A DNA stretch of 37,159 nucleotides from Flavobacteriaceae bacterium (GCA_002728855.1 PBWA01000019.1:1-37159); one strand, 5' to 3'. Shown: positions 1 to 8,749, counted from the first letter of the stretch. The notes: generated by a model from the sequence alone, not told the origin. Numbers and translations are program-made.

Positions 1-1
1 C

Positions 2-979
2 AGGGAATTTTTAGGTTTAAAGATAAGAATACTTGGTATTTCAAATTCAAGAAAAATGATACTTGGTAATTCTCCAATTAAACTTTCAAATTGGGAGGAA
101 AAATTAGATCAAAGTGATAAAATTGCAAATAAGGATGATTTTTTTAATCATGCAATTAGTTTAAATTTAAGAAACAGCATTTTTGTTGATAATACTGCCA
201 ATGAACTAATAGCAAAAGAGTATTCAAGGTATTTAGAAAATAGTATTGGTGTTGTCACTTGTAATAAAATAGCGGCTTCAGATTTATTGAGTAATTATTT
301 GAAATTAAAAAACATATCGCGTAAATATGGAAGTTCATTTCTTTACGAAACTAACGTAGGGGCAGGTCTTCCAGTAATTGATACACTTAACAATCTTGTT
401 GCGTCAGGTGATCAAATTATAGAAATTCAAGCTGTTTTATCTGGAAGTCTAAATTTTATTTTCAATAATTTCAAAAAAGGCATTTCTTTCTATGAAGTCA
501 CAAAAACTGCCCAAATTAATGGTTTTACTGAACCTGATCCAAAAATAGATTTATCAGGTGTTGATGTAGCAAGAAAAATTTTAATTTTAGCTCGTGAAAG
601 TGGTCTAAATATTGAATTCGATGAAATTGAAAATAATTCTTTTTTACCAGATGATTCTATACATGCCACTGATAATGAATCATTTTTTAATTCACTGAAA
701 AAAAATGATAGTCATTTTAATAACCTTCTTGAAAGTGCTGAAAAGAAAAATTCAAAACTCAAATATGTAGCAACTTTAAAAAATGGTAAAGCAAGTGTGG
801 GTTTAAAAGAAATTCCAAAAAATCATGATTTTTATAATTTAAAAGGTAGTGATAACATAGTTCTTTTTTATACAAATAGATATAAAAATCAACCACTAAT
901 AGTTAAAGGCGCCGGGGCTGGTGGAGAAGTCACTGCCTCTGGTATATTTGCAGATATAATTCGAATAGGAAAAAAGTGA
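2..979 (+). CDS. thrA: Homoserine dehydrogenase region of bifunctional aspartokinase/homoserine dehydrogenase (5' partial)
   Basis: The reading frame is open from the first bases of the window (frame starting at base 2), so the gene begins upstream; 325 codons are visible. They align by eye with the C-terminal homoserine dehydrogenase half of E. coli ThrA: an NSRKMILGN stretch near the start, VVTCNKIAAS, the TNVGAGLPVI segment, SGSLNFIF, GFTEPDPKIDLSGVDVARK and the terminal GAGAGGEVTASGIFAD. This half reduces aspartate semialdehyde to homoserine with NAD(P)H. Fusion to an N-terminal aspartokinase is inferred from the ThrA-type sequence; the kinase itself is outside the window. The TGA stop shares its last base with the thrB ATG, so thrA, thrB and thrC form a coupled threonine operon. 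Any thr leader lies outside the window. Confidence 0.93.
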   Translation, partial: REFLGLKIRILGISNSRKMILGNSPIKLSNWEEKLDQSDKIANKDDFFNHAISLNLRNSIFVDNTANELIAKEYSRYLENSIGVVTCNKIAASDLLSNYLKLKNISRKYGSSFLYETNVGAGLPVIDTLNNLVASGDQIIEIQAVLSGSLNFIFNNFKKGISFYEVTKTAQINGFTEPDPKIDLSGVDVARKILILARESGLNIEFDEIENNSFLPDDSIHATDNESFFNSLKKNDSHFNNLLESAEKKNSKLKYVATLKNGKASVGLKEIPKNHDFYNLKGSDNIVLFYTNRYKNQPLIVKGAGAGGEVTASGIFADIIRIGKK

Positions 980-1908
980 TGGAAAAAATTAGAGTCTTTT
1001 GTCCAGCAAGTGTAGCAAATGTTTCCTGTGGGTTTGATGTTCTTGGCTTTTGTTTAAAAGAAGTAGGAGATGAAATAATAATCAGAAAATCAAAACAAAA
1101 AGGTGTCAAAATTATTAGTGTTGAAGGACACAGATTGCCTTCTGATCCTAGAAAAAATGTTGCAGGAATAGCAATTAATTCCTTTTTAAATAAATATCCA
1201 TCAAATTTTGGTTTTGAAATTGAAATAATTAAAAGGATTAAGCCTGGAAGTGGTATTGGAAGTAGTGCCGCTAGTTCTGCAGGAGCAGTTTTTGGTGTAA
1301 ATAAAATTTTAGGAGATCCTGCTACTAAAGATGATCTTATTAAATTTGCAATGGAGGGTGAAAAATTTGTTAGTGGAAAAGCAATTCCAGACAATGTCTC
1401 TCCTTTAATATATGGTGGTTTTACTTTAACTAGAAGTATTGATCCAATCGATGTTATTAAACTTCCAATTCCTAATGAACTTGTAGCTGTTATAATTCAT
1501 CCTCAAATTGAGATTAAAACTCTTCATTCAAGAGAAGTTTTAAAAGAAAATGTTCCAATGGAACTTGCAATTAAGCAGTCGGCAAATCTTGCTGGTATGG
1601 TTAGCGGACTTTATAAAAATGATTATGATTTGATTTCAAAGTGCCTTGTTGATGAAATTGTTGAGCCCCATCGATCATCACTAATTCCCGAATTTTATAA
1701 GTTAAAAGATGTTGCAAACAAAGCTGGAGCATTGGGATGCGGAATATCCGGTTCTGGTCCATCAGTATTTGCTTTAACTAAAGGGAACGAAATAGCGAAG
1801 AGAGTAGCCGATGAGATGAAAAAAGTTTTTAAAAATCATGATATTGGAATACAGTGTTACATTTCAAAAATTAACCCTAATGGGATTAAGATTATTCCTT
1901 CTAAATGA
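979..1908 (+). CDS. thrB: Homoserine kinase
   Basis: A 309-residue GHMP-family kinase that phosphorylates L-homoserine in threonine synthesis. The N-terminus (RVFCPASVANVSCGFDVLG) and the ATP-binding glycine/serine loop PGSGIGSSAASS at about residues 89-100 are diagnostic, and the C-terminal GCGISGSGPSVFAL matches the family's third motif. The ATG at 979 is preferred over the GTG one codon upstream: it overlaps the thrA TGA by one base and gives the usual ThrB N-terminus. The TGA stop overlaps the thrC ATG (ATGA). Length and motifs are normal. Confidence 0.95.
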   Translation: MEKIRVFCPASVANVSCGFDVLGFCLKEVGDEIIIRKSKQKGVKIISVEGHRLPSDPRKNVAGIAINSFLNKYPSNFGFEIEIIKRIKPGSGIGSSAASSAGAVFGVNKILGDPATKDDLIKFAMEGEKFVSGKAIPDNVSPLIYGGFTLTRSIDPIDVIKLPIPNELVAVIIHPQIEIKTLHSREVLKENVPMELAIKQSANLAGMVSGLYKNDYDLISKCLVDEIVEPHRSSLIPEFYKLKDVANKAGALGCGISGSGPSVFALTKGNEIAKRVADEMKKVFKNHDIGIQCYISKINPNGIKIIPSK

Positions 1909-3197
1909 AATACTATTCACTTAAAAATTCAAATATCTCTTTAGCCTTTAATCAGGCACTAAAAAAGGGGCTCTCAGCTGACAAAGGCCTATACTTTCCA
2001 AAAAAAATTCCAAAACTATCAGAAGCATTTTTTCAAAAAATAAATAAAATGACCGATAGCGATATTGCATTTGAAACTATCAAACTCTACGTTGGTAAAT
2101 CTATTAAGAAAAGCTCATTGCTAGAAATTGTAAGAGATACTTTAAATTTTAATTTTCCACTTGTCAAATTATCAAAAAATATTTACACACTTGAATTATT
2201 TCATGGCCCTACCCTAGCATTTAAAGATGTTGGAGCAAGATTTATGTCTAGATGCCTAAGCTATTCTTTAAAAAAAGATGAAAAAATTACTGTTTTAGTC
2301 GCAACGTCTGGTGATACAGGAGGTGCTGTAGCAAATGGATTTATGGATATTGATAATATTGACGTTGTCGTTTTATATCCGAAAAATAAAGTCAGTGATT
2401 TACAAGAAAGACAATTTACAACTCTTGGTAAAAATATTAAAGCAATTTCAGTTGATGGAACATTTGATGACTGCCAAAGATTCGTAAAAGATGCGTTTAT
2501 GGATATTGAAATTAATAACTATTTAAATCTCACATCTGCAAACTCAATTAATATTGCTAGATGGATACCACAAATGTTCTATTATTTTATAAGTTATAAA
2601 AAACTATCTGAGTTAAATAAAAAATTAGTTTTTTCTGTTCCAAGTGGAAATTTTGGGAATTTATGCTCTGGAATACTTGCAAAAAAAATGGGTTTGCCTA
2701 TTGATCATTTTATTGCCAGTACAAATATAAATGATGTTGTTCCAAAATATATAAACACTGGTGTTTATACTCCAAGAGCATCTCAAGAAACTATTTCAAA
2801 TGCTATGGATGTTGGTAATCCAAGTAATTTTGTTAGAATTGAAGAAATATTCAATAATAACTATAAAGAAATAGTTAAAAATATTAGTGGTTACAAATTT
2901 TCTGATACTGAAACTAGAGATGCTATATCATGTTTATATAATTCATTTGGCTATGTTTCTGAACCACATGCTGCGATTGCCTATTTAGGTCTGAAGAAAT
3001 TTTTAAAACAAAAGAGTTCAGATTTTTTAGGTGTTTTTTTAGGCACTGCTCATCCAATTAAATTTAAAGATGTTGTAGAAAAAGAAACTAAATCAACAAT
3101 AAAGTTTCCAAATCAATTAGAAGGTATATTTTCTAAGTCAAAAGAAGTAGTAGAAATAAAAAAATTTCAGGAATTTAAATCACTATTAATGAGCTAA
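1905..3197 (+). CDS. thrC: Threonine synthase
   Basis: 430 residues, close to E. coli ThrC (428). It is a PLP enzyme converting O-phosphohomoserine to threonine. The PLP lysine lies in HGPTLAFKDVGARFM (K107), followed by the ATSGDTGGAVANGF phosphate/cofactor segment and SVPSGNFGN. It is the last gene of the thr operon, starting in a 4-nt ATGA overlap with thrB. Its TAA stop overlaps the stop of the convergent aminopeptidase gene by 4 bp, and no hairpin terminator is visible at the junction. Confidence 0.95.
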   Translation: MKYYSLKNSNISLAFNQALKKGLSADKGLYFPKKIPKLSEAFFQKINKMTDSDIAFETIKLYVGKSIKKSSLLEIVRDTLNFNFPLVKLSKNIYTLELFHGPTLAFKDVGARFMSRCLSYSLKKDEKITVLVATSGDTGGAVANGFMDIDNIDVVVLYPKNKVSDLQERQFTTLGKNIKAISVDGTFDDCQRFVKDAFMDIEINNYLNLTSANSINIARWIPQMFYYFISYKKLSELNKKLVFSVPSGNFGNLCSGILAKKMGLPIDHFIASTNINDVVPKYINTGVYTPRASQETISNAMDVGNPSNFVRIEEIFNNNYKEIVKNISGYKFSDTETRDAISCLYNSFGYVSEPHAAIAYLGLKKFLKQKSSDFLGVFLGTAHPIKFKDVVEKETKSTIKFPNQLEGIFSKSKEVVEIKKFQEFKSLLMS

Positions 3198-4810
3198 TTA
3201 ATTTCTGGCAAAACGAATGAATCAAGAGCGCTATCAAGTTTCATAATTTCTTCGATTTCATTCCACTTTCTAGGAGCCAATTCTGAAAGGTTTTCTGGTC
3301 CATTTTCGGTTATTAATATGTCATCCTCAATTCTAATACCAATATTCCACCACTTTGGATCACAGTTACTTCCTTCAGGAATGTATATTCCTGGTTCTAC
3401 TGTAATGATCATTTCTGGTTCAATTGTTTTATAATTACCAGGGTCATGAACGTCAAGTCCTATATGGTGGGCTACTCCATGAGGGAAATATTTTCTGACC
3501 TCACGATATCTTTCGCTTTTACTCAGTGGTTCTATTATTCCCAACCTCAATAATCCTCTTTCTATGACATCATAACAGGCTTGATAGACATCTGAAAATT
3601 TAGCTCCAACAACAGCAGCTTTTATTCCCGCTGATTGAGCTTCGTAAACAATTTCATATAATTCTCTTTGCTCGAAACTATACTTACCATTAGCAGGAAT
3701 TGTTCGAGTAACATCAGCAGTATAACCCATATGTTCTGCACCTACATCCATTAAAACTAATTGATTGTTAAATACAGTATCATCATTTTCTATATAGTGA
3801 AGGATGCAGCCATTCCCTCCTGCACCAACAATTGATGGATATCCTTCATAGGGAACTCCATATTTTTTGAAAACAAATTCATGAATACCCTGAATTTCAC
3901 TCTCACTCATACCTGGCTTCATAGCTTTCATGACTTCTATTTGACCTATTACTGAAATTGAAACAGCTTTCTTTAAAATTTTAATTTCTTTCGAAGTTTT
4001 ACGTTCTCTAAGATCAGTCATGATTCCTGGAAGTAATTCAACGTTGAAATTAAATTCTTTAATCTCTAATGATGTCTTTTTCTTAATTTCACTATAAAAT
4101 TCTTGATTCTGAGATTCAATAAAAGCAACAATATTAGGGTCGTCAAGTAATGATGGATCTCTTTCAACATAAAAATTAATTTCATTTTTTAGAATCTCGA
4201 CTTGATTGTAGTCAAAATCTTTAATTCTTCTATAAATTCTATATTTAATCGGATCAAATAAGTCTGGAAAATTTATTTCTTTTTTGAAAAAATTAGTTAA
4301 GTCATATAAGTCATTAGGATCATTTTTAAAATTTCGAATATCGTTCTCAAAATTAAAAATCAATACACTACTATACTTGGAGAATAAATGATTAGTTTTT
4401 TTAAAATCTTTTCTGGAGAAGACTCTATCAAAACCCATTTTTAATGCACCTTCAACTCCTTTTCTTTTACCATCCCACATTTCCCTATAGGCGTCTCTTT
4501 CTCTTACATAAATTTTTTCTTTATAAAATCCATTTTCATCCTCCTGTTCGTTTTTATATATTAGTAATACTCCATGAGGTTCCCTCCATCCTGTCAAATA
4601 ATAAAAATTTCGATCCTGATGATAAAGAAAATCCACGCTGTTTGACCTATTTCTGATAGGGGACGTAAAAAAAACTGCCACACTATTTTCTGGCATTTTT
4701 TTTCTAAGCTCGTCTCTTCTTTGCTTATGAAATTGAGAATCTAATTTGGTTTGCTGAGAATATACTGTAGGAAAATTAAATAATAATAAAGCAATGGTTA
4801 GTCTAAGCAT
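3194..4810 (-). CDS. pepP: Exported Xaa-Pro aminopeptidase (M24B, aminopeptidase P)
   Basis: 538 residues with a Sec-type signal peptide at the N-terminus (hydrophobic stretch to about residue 18, VYS|QQ), an aminopeptidase P N-terminal domain (about 25-200) and a pita-bread M24 catalytic domain. All five dinuclear metal ligands are visible: D355 (LMDVGAE), D366 (TADVTRT), H444 (FPHGVAHHIG), E472 (VEPGIYIPE) and E495 (IRIEDDIL). It should remove N-terminal residues preceding proline, here probably in the periplasm, so it is likely part of peptide scavenging. It is divergent from gcvT and has a TAAATTTG promoter box on its own strand at 4851-4858. The gene symbol is by family; the exported location is inferred from the signal peptide. 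Confidence 0.9.
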   Translation of the reverse strand: MLRLTIALLLFNFPTVYSQQTKLDSQFHKQRRDELRKKMPENSVAVFFTSPIRNRSNSVDFLYHQDRNFYYLTGWREPHGVLLIYKNEQEDENGFYKEKIYVRERDAYREMWDGKRKGVEGALKMGFDRVFSRKDFKKTNHLFSKYSSVLIFNFENDIRNFKNDPNDLYDLTNFFKKEINFPDLFDPIKYRIYRRIKDFDYNQVEILKNEINFYVERDPSLLDDPNIVAFIESQNQEFYSEIKKKTSLEIKEFNFNVELLPGIMTDLRERKTSKEIKILKKAVSISVIGQIEVMKAMKPGMSESEIQGIHEFVFKKYGVPYEGYPSIVGAGGNGCILHYIENDDTVFNNQLVLMDVGAEHMGYTADVTRTIPANGKYSFEQRELYEIVYEAQSAGIKAAVVGAKFSDVYQACYDVIERGLLRLGIIEPLSKSERYREVRKYFPHGVAHHIGLDVHDPGNYKTIEPEMIITVEPGIYIPEGSNCDPKWWNIGIRIEDDILITENGPENLSELAPRKWNEIEEIMKLDSALDSFVLPEIN

Positions 4811-4813
4811 AGT

Positions 4814-4855
4814 ATTTGTATAAGTTTGACATTTATGTAATATTTTTATACAAAT
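4814..4855. repeat. 10-bp inverted repeat in the pepP/gcvT divergent gap
   Basis: ATTTGTATAA at 4814-4823 and its exact reverse complement TTATACAAAT at 4846-4855 are separated by 22 bp. They fill most of the 52-bp gap between the pepP and gcvT starts, and each arm partly overlaps a promoter box (4821-4828 and 4851-4858). It may be a regulator site or simply the symmetry of two promoters. Confidence 0.6.
4821..4828 (+). promoter_or_regulatory. TAAGTTTG -7 box for gcvT
   Basis: An exact match to the Bacteroidota -7 consensus TAnnTTTG, 34 bp upstream of the gcvT ATG; no clear TTTG lies at the -33 spacing. The predicted start near 4832 would give a leader of about 30 nt. Confidence 0.5.
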
Positions 4856-4858
4856 TTA
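4851..4858 (-). promoter_or_regulatory. TAAATTTG -7 box for pepP
   Basis: On the minus strand this reads TAAATTTG, an exact TAnnTTTG match. Transcription would start near 4847, about 37 nt before the pepP ATG. The box ends 4 bp before the gcvT ATG and faces the gcvT promoter. Confidence 0.5.
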
Positions 4859-4862
4859 CTAC

Positions 4863-5951
4863 ATGAAAACGACTCCTTTAGAAAAAAATCATATAAATCT
4901 TGGAGCCAAGATGGTATCTTTTGCAGGATATAACATGCCACTATATTATTCAAGCATTAAAGAAGAGCATCATTCTGTGAGAAATAACGCTGGACTTTTT
5001 GATGTGTCGCATATGGGAGAGTTTATAATCGAAGGAAGCAATTCAACGGAATTAATTCAATTCATCAGCAGTAATGATATTTCTAAAATATCTCCTGGAA
5101 TGTCCCAGTACACTGTCTTACCTAATGATAATGGAGGTGTTGTTGATGATTTGATTATATATCAATTAGAAGAAAAAAAATATATGCTGGTTGTTAATGC
5201 TTCAAATATTGAAAAAGACTTAGCGTGGATTAGAAAACAAAACTTAAAGTTTGGAGCAAAGATTTATGACATATCAAATAAATTTTCACTTTTAGCTGTA
5301 CAAGGTCCCAATGCTATAAAAATGATTCAAAGTCTAACAACTGAAAATTTATTTTCTTTAAACTCATTTGAACATATATACAGTAATTTTGCTGGACATA
5401 AAGATGTAATTATTTCAAGAACAGGATACACCGGTTCTGATGGACTTGAAATTTATTTTGACTCCAAATATTCAAATGATATATGGAATTCAATAATTAA
5501 TATTGAGAATAAGAATCCTATATTACCGATAGGGTTGGGTGCCAGAGATACATTAAGACTAGAGATGGGATATTGTTTGTATGGAAATGAGCTTGATGAG
5601 AATATCTCTCCAATTAATGCAGGATTAGAATGGATTATTAAAAGAGATAAAAAATTCATTAATTCAAACAACTTTTTAAAGGAAATTAATGATGGCCCAA
5701 AAAATAAATTAATAGGTTTTGAGTTAATAAAAAGGGCTATCCCAAGGTCCAACTACTCAATCTTAAATCAAAACGAAGAAAGCATAGGGAGAGTAACCTC
5801 TGGAATATTCTCACCATCACTTGAAAAGGGAATTGGCCTAGGTTATATTAAGGCAACAGAATTAAAAAAAACTAACAAAATTAAAATAGACATAAGAGGA
5901 AAAGCAGAGGAGGCTTTAATTGTTAAACTACCCTTTTATAAAAAAAATTAA
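4863..5951 (+). CDS. gcvT: Aminomethyltransferase (glycine cleavage system T protein)
   Basis: 362 residues, full length for T protein. It transfers the aminomethyl carbon from lipoylated H protein to tetrahydrofolate, releasing ammonia. Visible family motifs are FAGYNMPLYY, LFDVSHMGE, GGVVDDLI (the D95/D96 pair includes the residue proposed as catalytic), SRTGYTGSDGLEIYF and GLGARDTLRLEMGYCLYGNEL in the folate domain, with a C-terminal barrel ending LPFYKKN. H and P proteins are not in this window; lpdA, the shared L protein, is at 25677. An in-frame A8 run at 5173-5180 causes no frame break, which is a useful comparison for dnaX. The stop overlaps the convergent kdsB stop by 4 bp. Confidence 0.95.
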   Translation: MKTTPLEKNHINLGAKMVSFAGYNMPLYYSSIKEEHHSVRNNAGLFDVSHMGEFIIEGSNSTELIQFISSNDISKISPGMSQYTVLPNDNGGVVDDLIIYQLEEKKYMLVVNASNIEKDLAWIRKQNLKFGAKIYDISNKFSLLAVQGPNAIKMIQSLTTENLFSLNSFEHIYSNFAGHKDVIISRTGYTGSDGLEIYFDSKYSNDIWNSIINIENKNPILPIGLGARDTLRLEMGYCLYGNELDENISPINAGLEWIIKRDKKFINSNNFLKEINDGPKNKLIGFELIKRAIPRSNYSILNQNEESIGRVTSGIFSPSLEKGIGLGYIKATELKKTNKIKIDIRGKAEEALIVKLPFYKKN

Positions 5952-6676
5952 TTCAATAATTTATTTGCTTTTAATAGATCGGAATATTCGTCTATGCTCA
6001 AAGAAGAGATATCAGTTTTGACCATTTTTATTTTTTTTCCCATTTCAAGGTGTCGAATGCACTCAATTTTTTCAGAATTTTCTAAGGGAGTTTCTCCATT
6101 TTCAAAAAAATCAATCAATGATTTTTTTCTAAACCCATAGACTCCAATATGTCTGAAGTAATTAATATTATGGTCTTCATCTCTATTAAATGGAATTTTT
6201 GATCTAGAGAAATACAGAGCAAAATTATTATTATCAACAATAACCTTTACAATATTTGGATTAATGATAAGTTTTGATTTGTTGATTGGTGACATTAGGG
6301 AAACCAGCTCAATTAATTCCTCTTTATCATCTTTATAAATATTTATTAGATCAGATAGACTTTTCTTGTCAATAAAAGGCTCATCAGCTTGAACATTAAC
6401 AATGATGTCAGCTTCAAGATTTATTGATGCTTCAGCCACCCGGTCAGATCCACAAACATGACTACCTTTAGTCAAGATAACTTGACCACCAATTGATAAT
6501 ATCTTTTCTTTTATTAATAAATTATCAGTAGCAACAAAAACGTTATCAAATAAATTAGTGTTTAGAACAGATTCATATGTTTTTTCAACGACTGATTTAT
6601 CTCCAATATTTTCTAATAATTTCCCAGGAAAACGCTTAGAATCATATCTTGCAGGTATTATTGAGATGATTTTCAT
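5948..6676 (-). CDS. kdsB: 3-deoxy-manno-octulosonate cytidylyltransferase
   Basis: 242 residues. It activates KDO with CTP to CMP-KDO for lipid A/LPS core assembly, which implies a Gram-negative envelope. The N-terminal IIPARYDSKRFPGKLLENI signature (residues 6-24), VFVATDN, and NVQADEPFI with D98 in the metal/nucleotide site are diagnostic. It is a single gene read leftward, divergent from the 6798 gene. No exact TAnnTTTG box was found upstream. The stop overlaps the gcvT stop. Confidence 0.95.
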   Translation of the reverse strand: MKIISIIPARYDSKRFPGKLLENIGDKSVVEKTYESVLNTNLFDNVFVATDNLLIKEKILSIGGQVILTKGSHVCGSDRVAEASINLEADIIVNVQADEPFIDKKSLSDLINIYKDDKEELIELVSLMSPINKSKLIINPNIVKVIVDNNNFALYFSRSKIPFNRDEDHNINYFRHIGVYGFRKKSLIDFFENGETPLENSEKIECIRHLEMGKKIKMVKTDISSLSIDEYSDLLKANKLLN

Positions 6677-6744
6677 TATATTTTTTTAACACTACAAATA
6701 TCATCATTTATCATTGAAATTAACTGATTATAATTGGCAAATAC

Positions 6745-6774
6745 TTTGGTGAATAAAAAAAAATTGTAGATTTG
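6745..6774 (+). promoter_or_regulatory. Near-complete Bacteroidota promoter (TTTG-N18-TAGATTTG)
   Basis: TTTG at 6745-6748 and TAGATTTG at 6767-6774 are separated by 18 bp, close to the TTTG/19/TAnnTTTG consensus. The start site should be near 6778, about 20 nt before the ATG at 6798. It would drive the 6798 gene, the DUF3822 gene and rsmD. Confidence 0.75.
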
Positions 6775-6797
6775 TTTGTCTTAAATCATGAAGTAAA

Positions 6798-7442
6798 ATG
6801 AAAATAGGAGTTCAAATTTTTTTATGGGTGCTTTGTCTTTTTTTTAGTTATAAAATATACGATTCAATTAACGGCCCTATAAACTTTAACAAAGTAAAAG
6901 AAAAAAGGTACTCTAAAGTAATTGATAGAATGAAAACAATAAGGAAAGCCCAAATTGCACATAGGGATGTTAAGGGTTTTTATGCAAACAATTTTGATAG
7001 CTTAATTAAATTTGTTGATGAAGGAATATTCACTTTAATTGAAAAGAAAGACTCTTCGTATCTACAGTATGACAGAATCTACAGAATAGATATGTTAAGA
7101 GAAGTAGTTGTTATAGATACCTTAGGTTTTGTAGGTGTAAAAGACTCATTGTTTAAGTATGATGAAGATTATAAAGTGATGAATAAAGTCCCAATTGATG
7201 GCGTTGAGGCTGATTTTGAAATTAATTCTGATATAATTATAAAAAATAACTACAGGGTCCCTGTTTTTGAAGTTAAGGTTTCTAAAAACATCATTCTTTA
7301 CGATCAAGATAAAGATTTACTTAATCAAGAAAATGAAACTGTTTCGGTTGATGGAGTAAATGGTCCAGATATTATTCTAGGCTCTCTTGTTGAAGTCAGC
7401 ACAAATGGGAACTGGCCAACAATTTTTGATGCCAAAAAATAG
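6798..7442 (+). CDS. Unrecognised membrane-anchored protein
   Basis: 214 residues; I do not recognise a named family. One uncleaved hydrophobic segment lies at about residues 5-20 (VQIFLWVLCLFFSYKIY), followed by a soluble, probably periplasmic region. Residues about 40-70 (VIDRMKTIRKAQIAHRDVKG, then a YANNFDSLIKFV stretch) resemble the region after the hydrophobic helix in pseudopilin-like proteins, where an amphipathic helix runs into a G-Y...L motif; this is only a visual likeness and no prepilin peptidase site is evident. The rest is beta-rich with repeated V/I-D-x patterns. It is first in a three-gene transcript behind a good promoter, and its end overlaps the DUF3822 start by 14 nt, so the two are probably made together. 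Confidence 0.8.
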   Translation: MKIGVQIFLWVLCLFFSYKIYDSINGPINFNKVKEKRYSKVIDRMKTIRKAQIAHRDVKGFYANNFDSLIKFVDEGIFTLIEKKDSSYLQYDRIYRIDMLREVVVIDTLGFVGVKDSLFKYDEDYKVMNKVPIDGVEADFEINSDIIIKNNYRVPVFEVKVSKNIILYDQDKDLLNQENETVSVDGVNGPDIILGSLVEVSTNGNWPTIFDAKK

Positions 7443-8199
7443 TTCTAACATAGATTTAAAACTATCAATTCACATATTTAATGATGGTTTTTATTTCAGT
7501 TCAAACTCAGAAAAAAACTATTTCCTTTACGAGGATATAAACATCTTTGAGGAAAAAGAATTCACAAAGTTTTTAGATTTAAATGAAATAGACGATCAGA
7601 ATCAGGTTAAATTAATTTTTTTTGATAATCCATCAATGTTTACTCCTTCTGAATTACATGCCCAAGAAAATTCTAAACAGCTTCTTTCTAATTACACTGA
7701 ACTAAAAAAAAACCACAAAGTAGTTTCCGATATTACTGAGGACAATAAAGTATGTATTATATATCAAATAAGTAAAAAAATGGAAAAAACTTTAAATAAA
7801 TGTTTTAACCAAATTCATTACTATCATTATTCAAAAATACTATACGATGATCTTCAAGAATTCATAAAACCCTATAGTGATAGAAAACTAAGATTATTTA
7901 TAAATCTTCAAAAAAACATATTTGATCTTTTTCTTATGGAAAGTAACAATCTTTTAGTTTATAATTCTTTTCCACATTCTAATTCAGATGATTTTATGTA
8001 CTATCTATTTGCTCTAATTGAAGAATATAAATTATCCTCAGACTCTCTAGATATCTTATTTTTAGAAAAGTTTGATAATTATAATAACTATTATTTGGGC
8101 GTAAATAATTTTCATGATAACATAAAATTTATTGAAAATGATACTCAACAAAATATTCATAGTAATCACCCTGCCCCCTATTTTATGAATATTTTATAA
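7429..8199 (+). CDS. DUF3822 family protein
   Basis: 256 residues from the ATG at 7429. It resembles the Bacteroidota DUF3822 family, which I recall as having an actin/RNase H-like fold and unknown function. Supporting stretches are LSIHIFNDGFYF near the N-terminus, FLMESNNLLVYNSFPHSNSDDFMYYLFALIEEYKL, and the genome position directly before rsmD. In-frame ATGs at 7387 and 7405 are possible, but 7429 gives MPKNSSNIDLKLSIHIF, a typical start, and overlaps the upstream gene least (14 nt). One base separates its TAA from the rsmD ATG. No signal peptide, so cytosolic. Confidence 0.7.
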   Translation: MPKNSSNIDLKLSIHIFNDGFYFSSNSEKNYFLYEDINIFEEKEFTKFLDLNEIDDQNQVKLIFFDNPSMFTPSELHAQENSKQLLSNYTELKKNHKVVSDITEDNKVCIIYQISKKMEKTLNKCFNQIHYYHYSKILYDDLQEFIKPYSDRKLRLFINLQKNIFDLFLMESNNLLVYNSFPHSNSDDFMYYLFALIEEYKLSSDSLDILFLEKFDNYNNYYLGVNNFHDNIKFIENDTQQNIHSNHPAPYFMNIL

Positions 8200-8200
8200 A

Positions 8201-8749
8201 ATGAGAATTATTTCAGGTCTTCACAAAGGTAGAATCATAAGGGCATCAAAAAATATTTCTGTAAGACCCACAACAAATAGAGCTAAAGAGGCTCTCTTTA
8301 ATATACTTGGTAATATATTTAAATTTGAAAAAACCATTGCATTAGATTTATTTTGTGGCATTGGAAGTATAAGTTTTGAACTTTCATCAAGAGGTGCACA
8401 GAATGTTACTGCAATAGATAGTAATCCATTGTGCATAAATTTCATTAACAGCCTTAAAAAAGAGCTTAAAATGGACATTAACACGATTAAGACAGATGCA
8501 TTCCATTTTATAAAAATCACTAAAACTAAATTCAACCTTATTTTTGCTGATCCGCCTTTTAATCTTGAATATCCTTTTTATTTAGAGATAATTAATTCAG
8601 TATTTACCTCAAGAATTTTACAAAAAGATGGCTTACTAATTATTGAGCATTCAAAGAAATATAATTTTGAAAAAAATAAATATTTTAATTATTCCCGTTC
8701 ATACGGGAATAATAGCTTTAGTTTTTTTGAAAAAAAGGCAGGCCTATAA
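8201..8749 (+). CDS. rsmD: 16S rRNA (guanine-966-N2)-methyltransferase
   Basis: 182 residues. RsmD methylates G966 of 16S rRNA on the assembled small-subunit intermediate. The N-terminus MRIISGLHKGR and VRPTTNRAKEALFNIL, SAM-binding motif I LDLFCGIGSIS (48-58) and catalytic motif IV DPPF (117-120) are all present. It is co-transcribed with the DUF3822 gene (1-nt gap). The last three residues (Ala-Gly-Leu) and the stop are encoded inside the 3' end of the oppositely oriented RNase P RNA gene, so the C-terminus appears constrained by that overlap. An 8-bp hairpin (8691-8710) lies within the coding end. Confidence 0.95.
   Translation: MRIISGLHKGRIIRASKNISVRPTTNRAKEALFNILGNIFKFEKTIALDLFCGIGSISFELSSRGAQNVTAIDSNPLCINFINSLKKELKMDINTIKTDAFHFIKITKTKFNLIFADPPFNLEYPFYLEIINSVFTSRILQKDGLLIIEHSKKYNFEKNKYFNYSRSYGNNSFSFFEKKAGL
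8691..8710. terminator. Possible hairpin terminator inside the rsmD 3' end
   Basis: ATTCCCGT-TCAT-ACGGGAAT forms a perfect 8-bp stem with a 4-nt loop. On the plus strand a T7 run follows after 11 nt (8722-8728); on the minus strand, downstream of rnpB, another AT-rich stretch follows. It could act in either direction, but the T-run spacing is poor for an intrinsic terminator. Confidence 0.35.

Noticed and set aside
930-1394. Open frame on the minus strand opposite thrA/thrB
   Set aside because: It lies entirely opposite well-supported coding sequence, with no recognisable family and no promoter.
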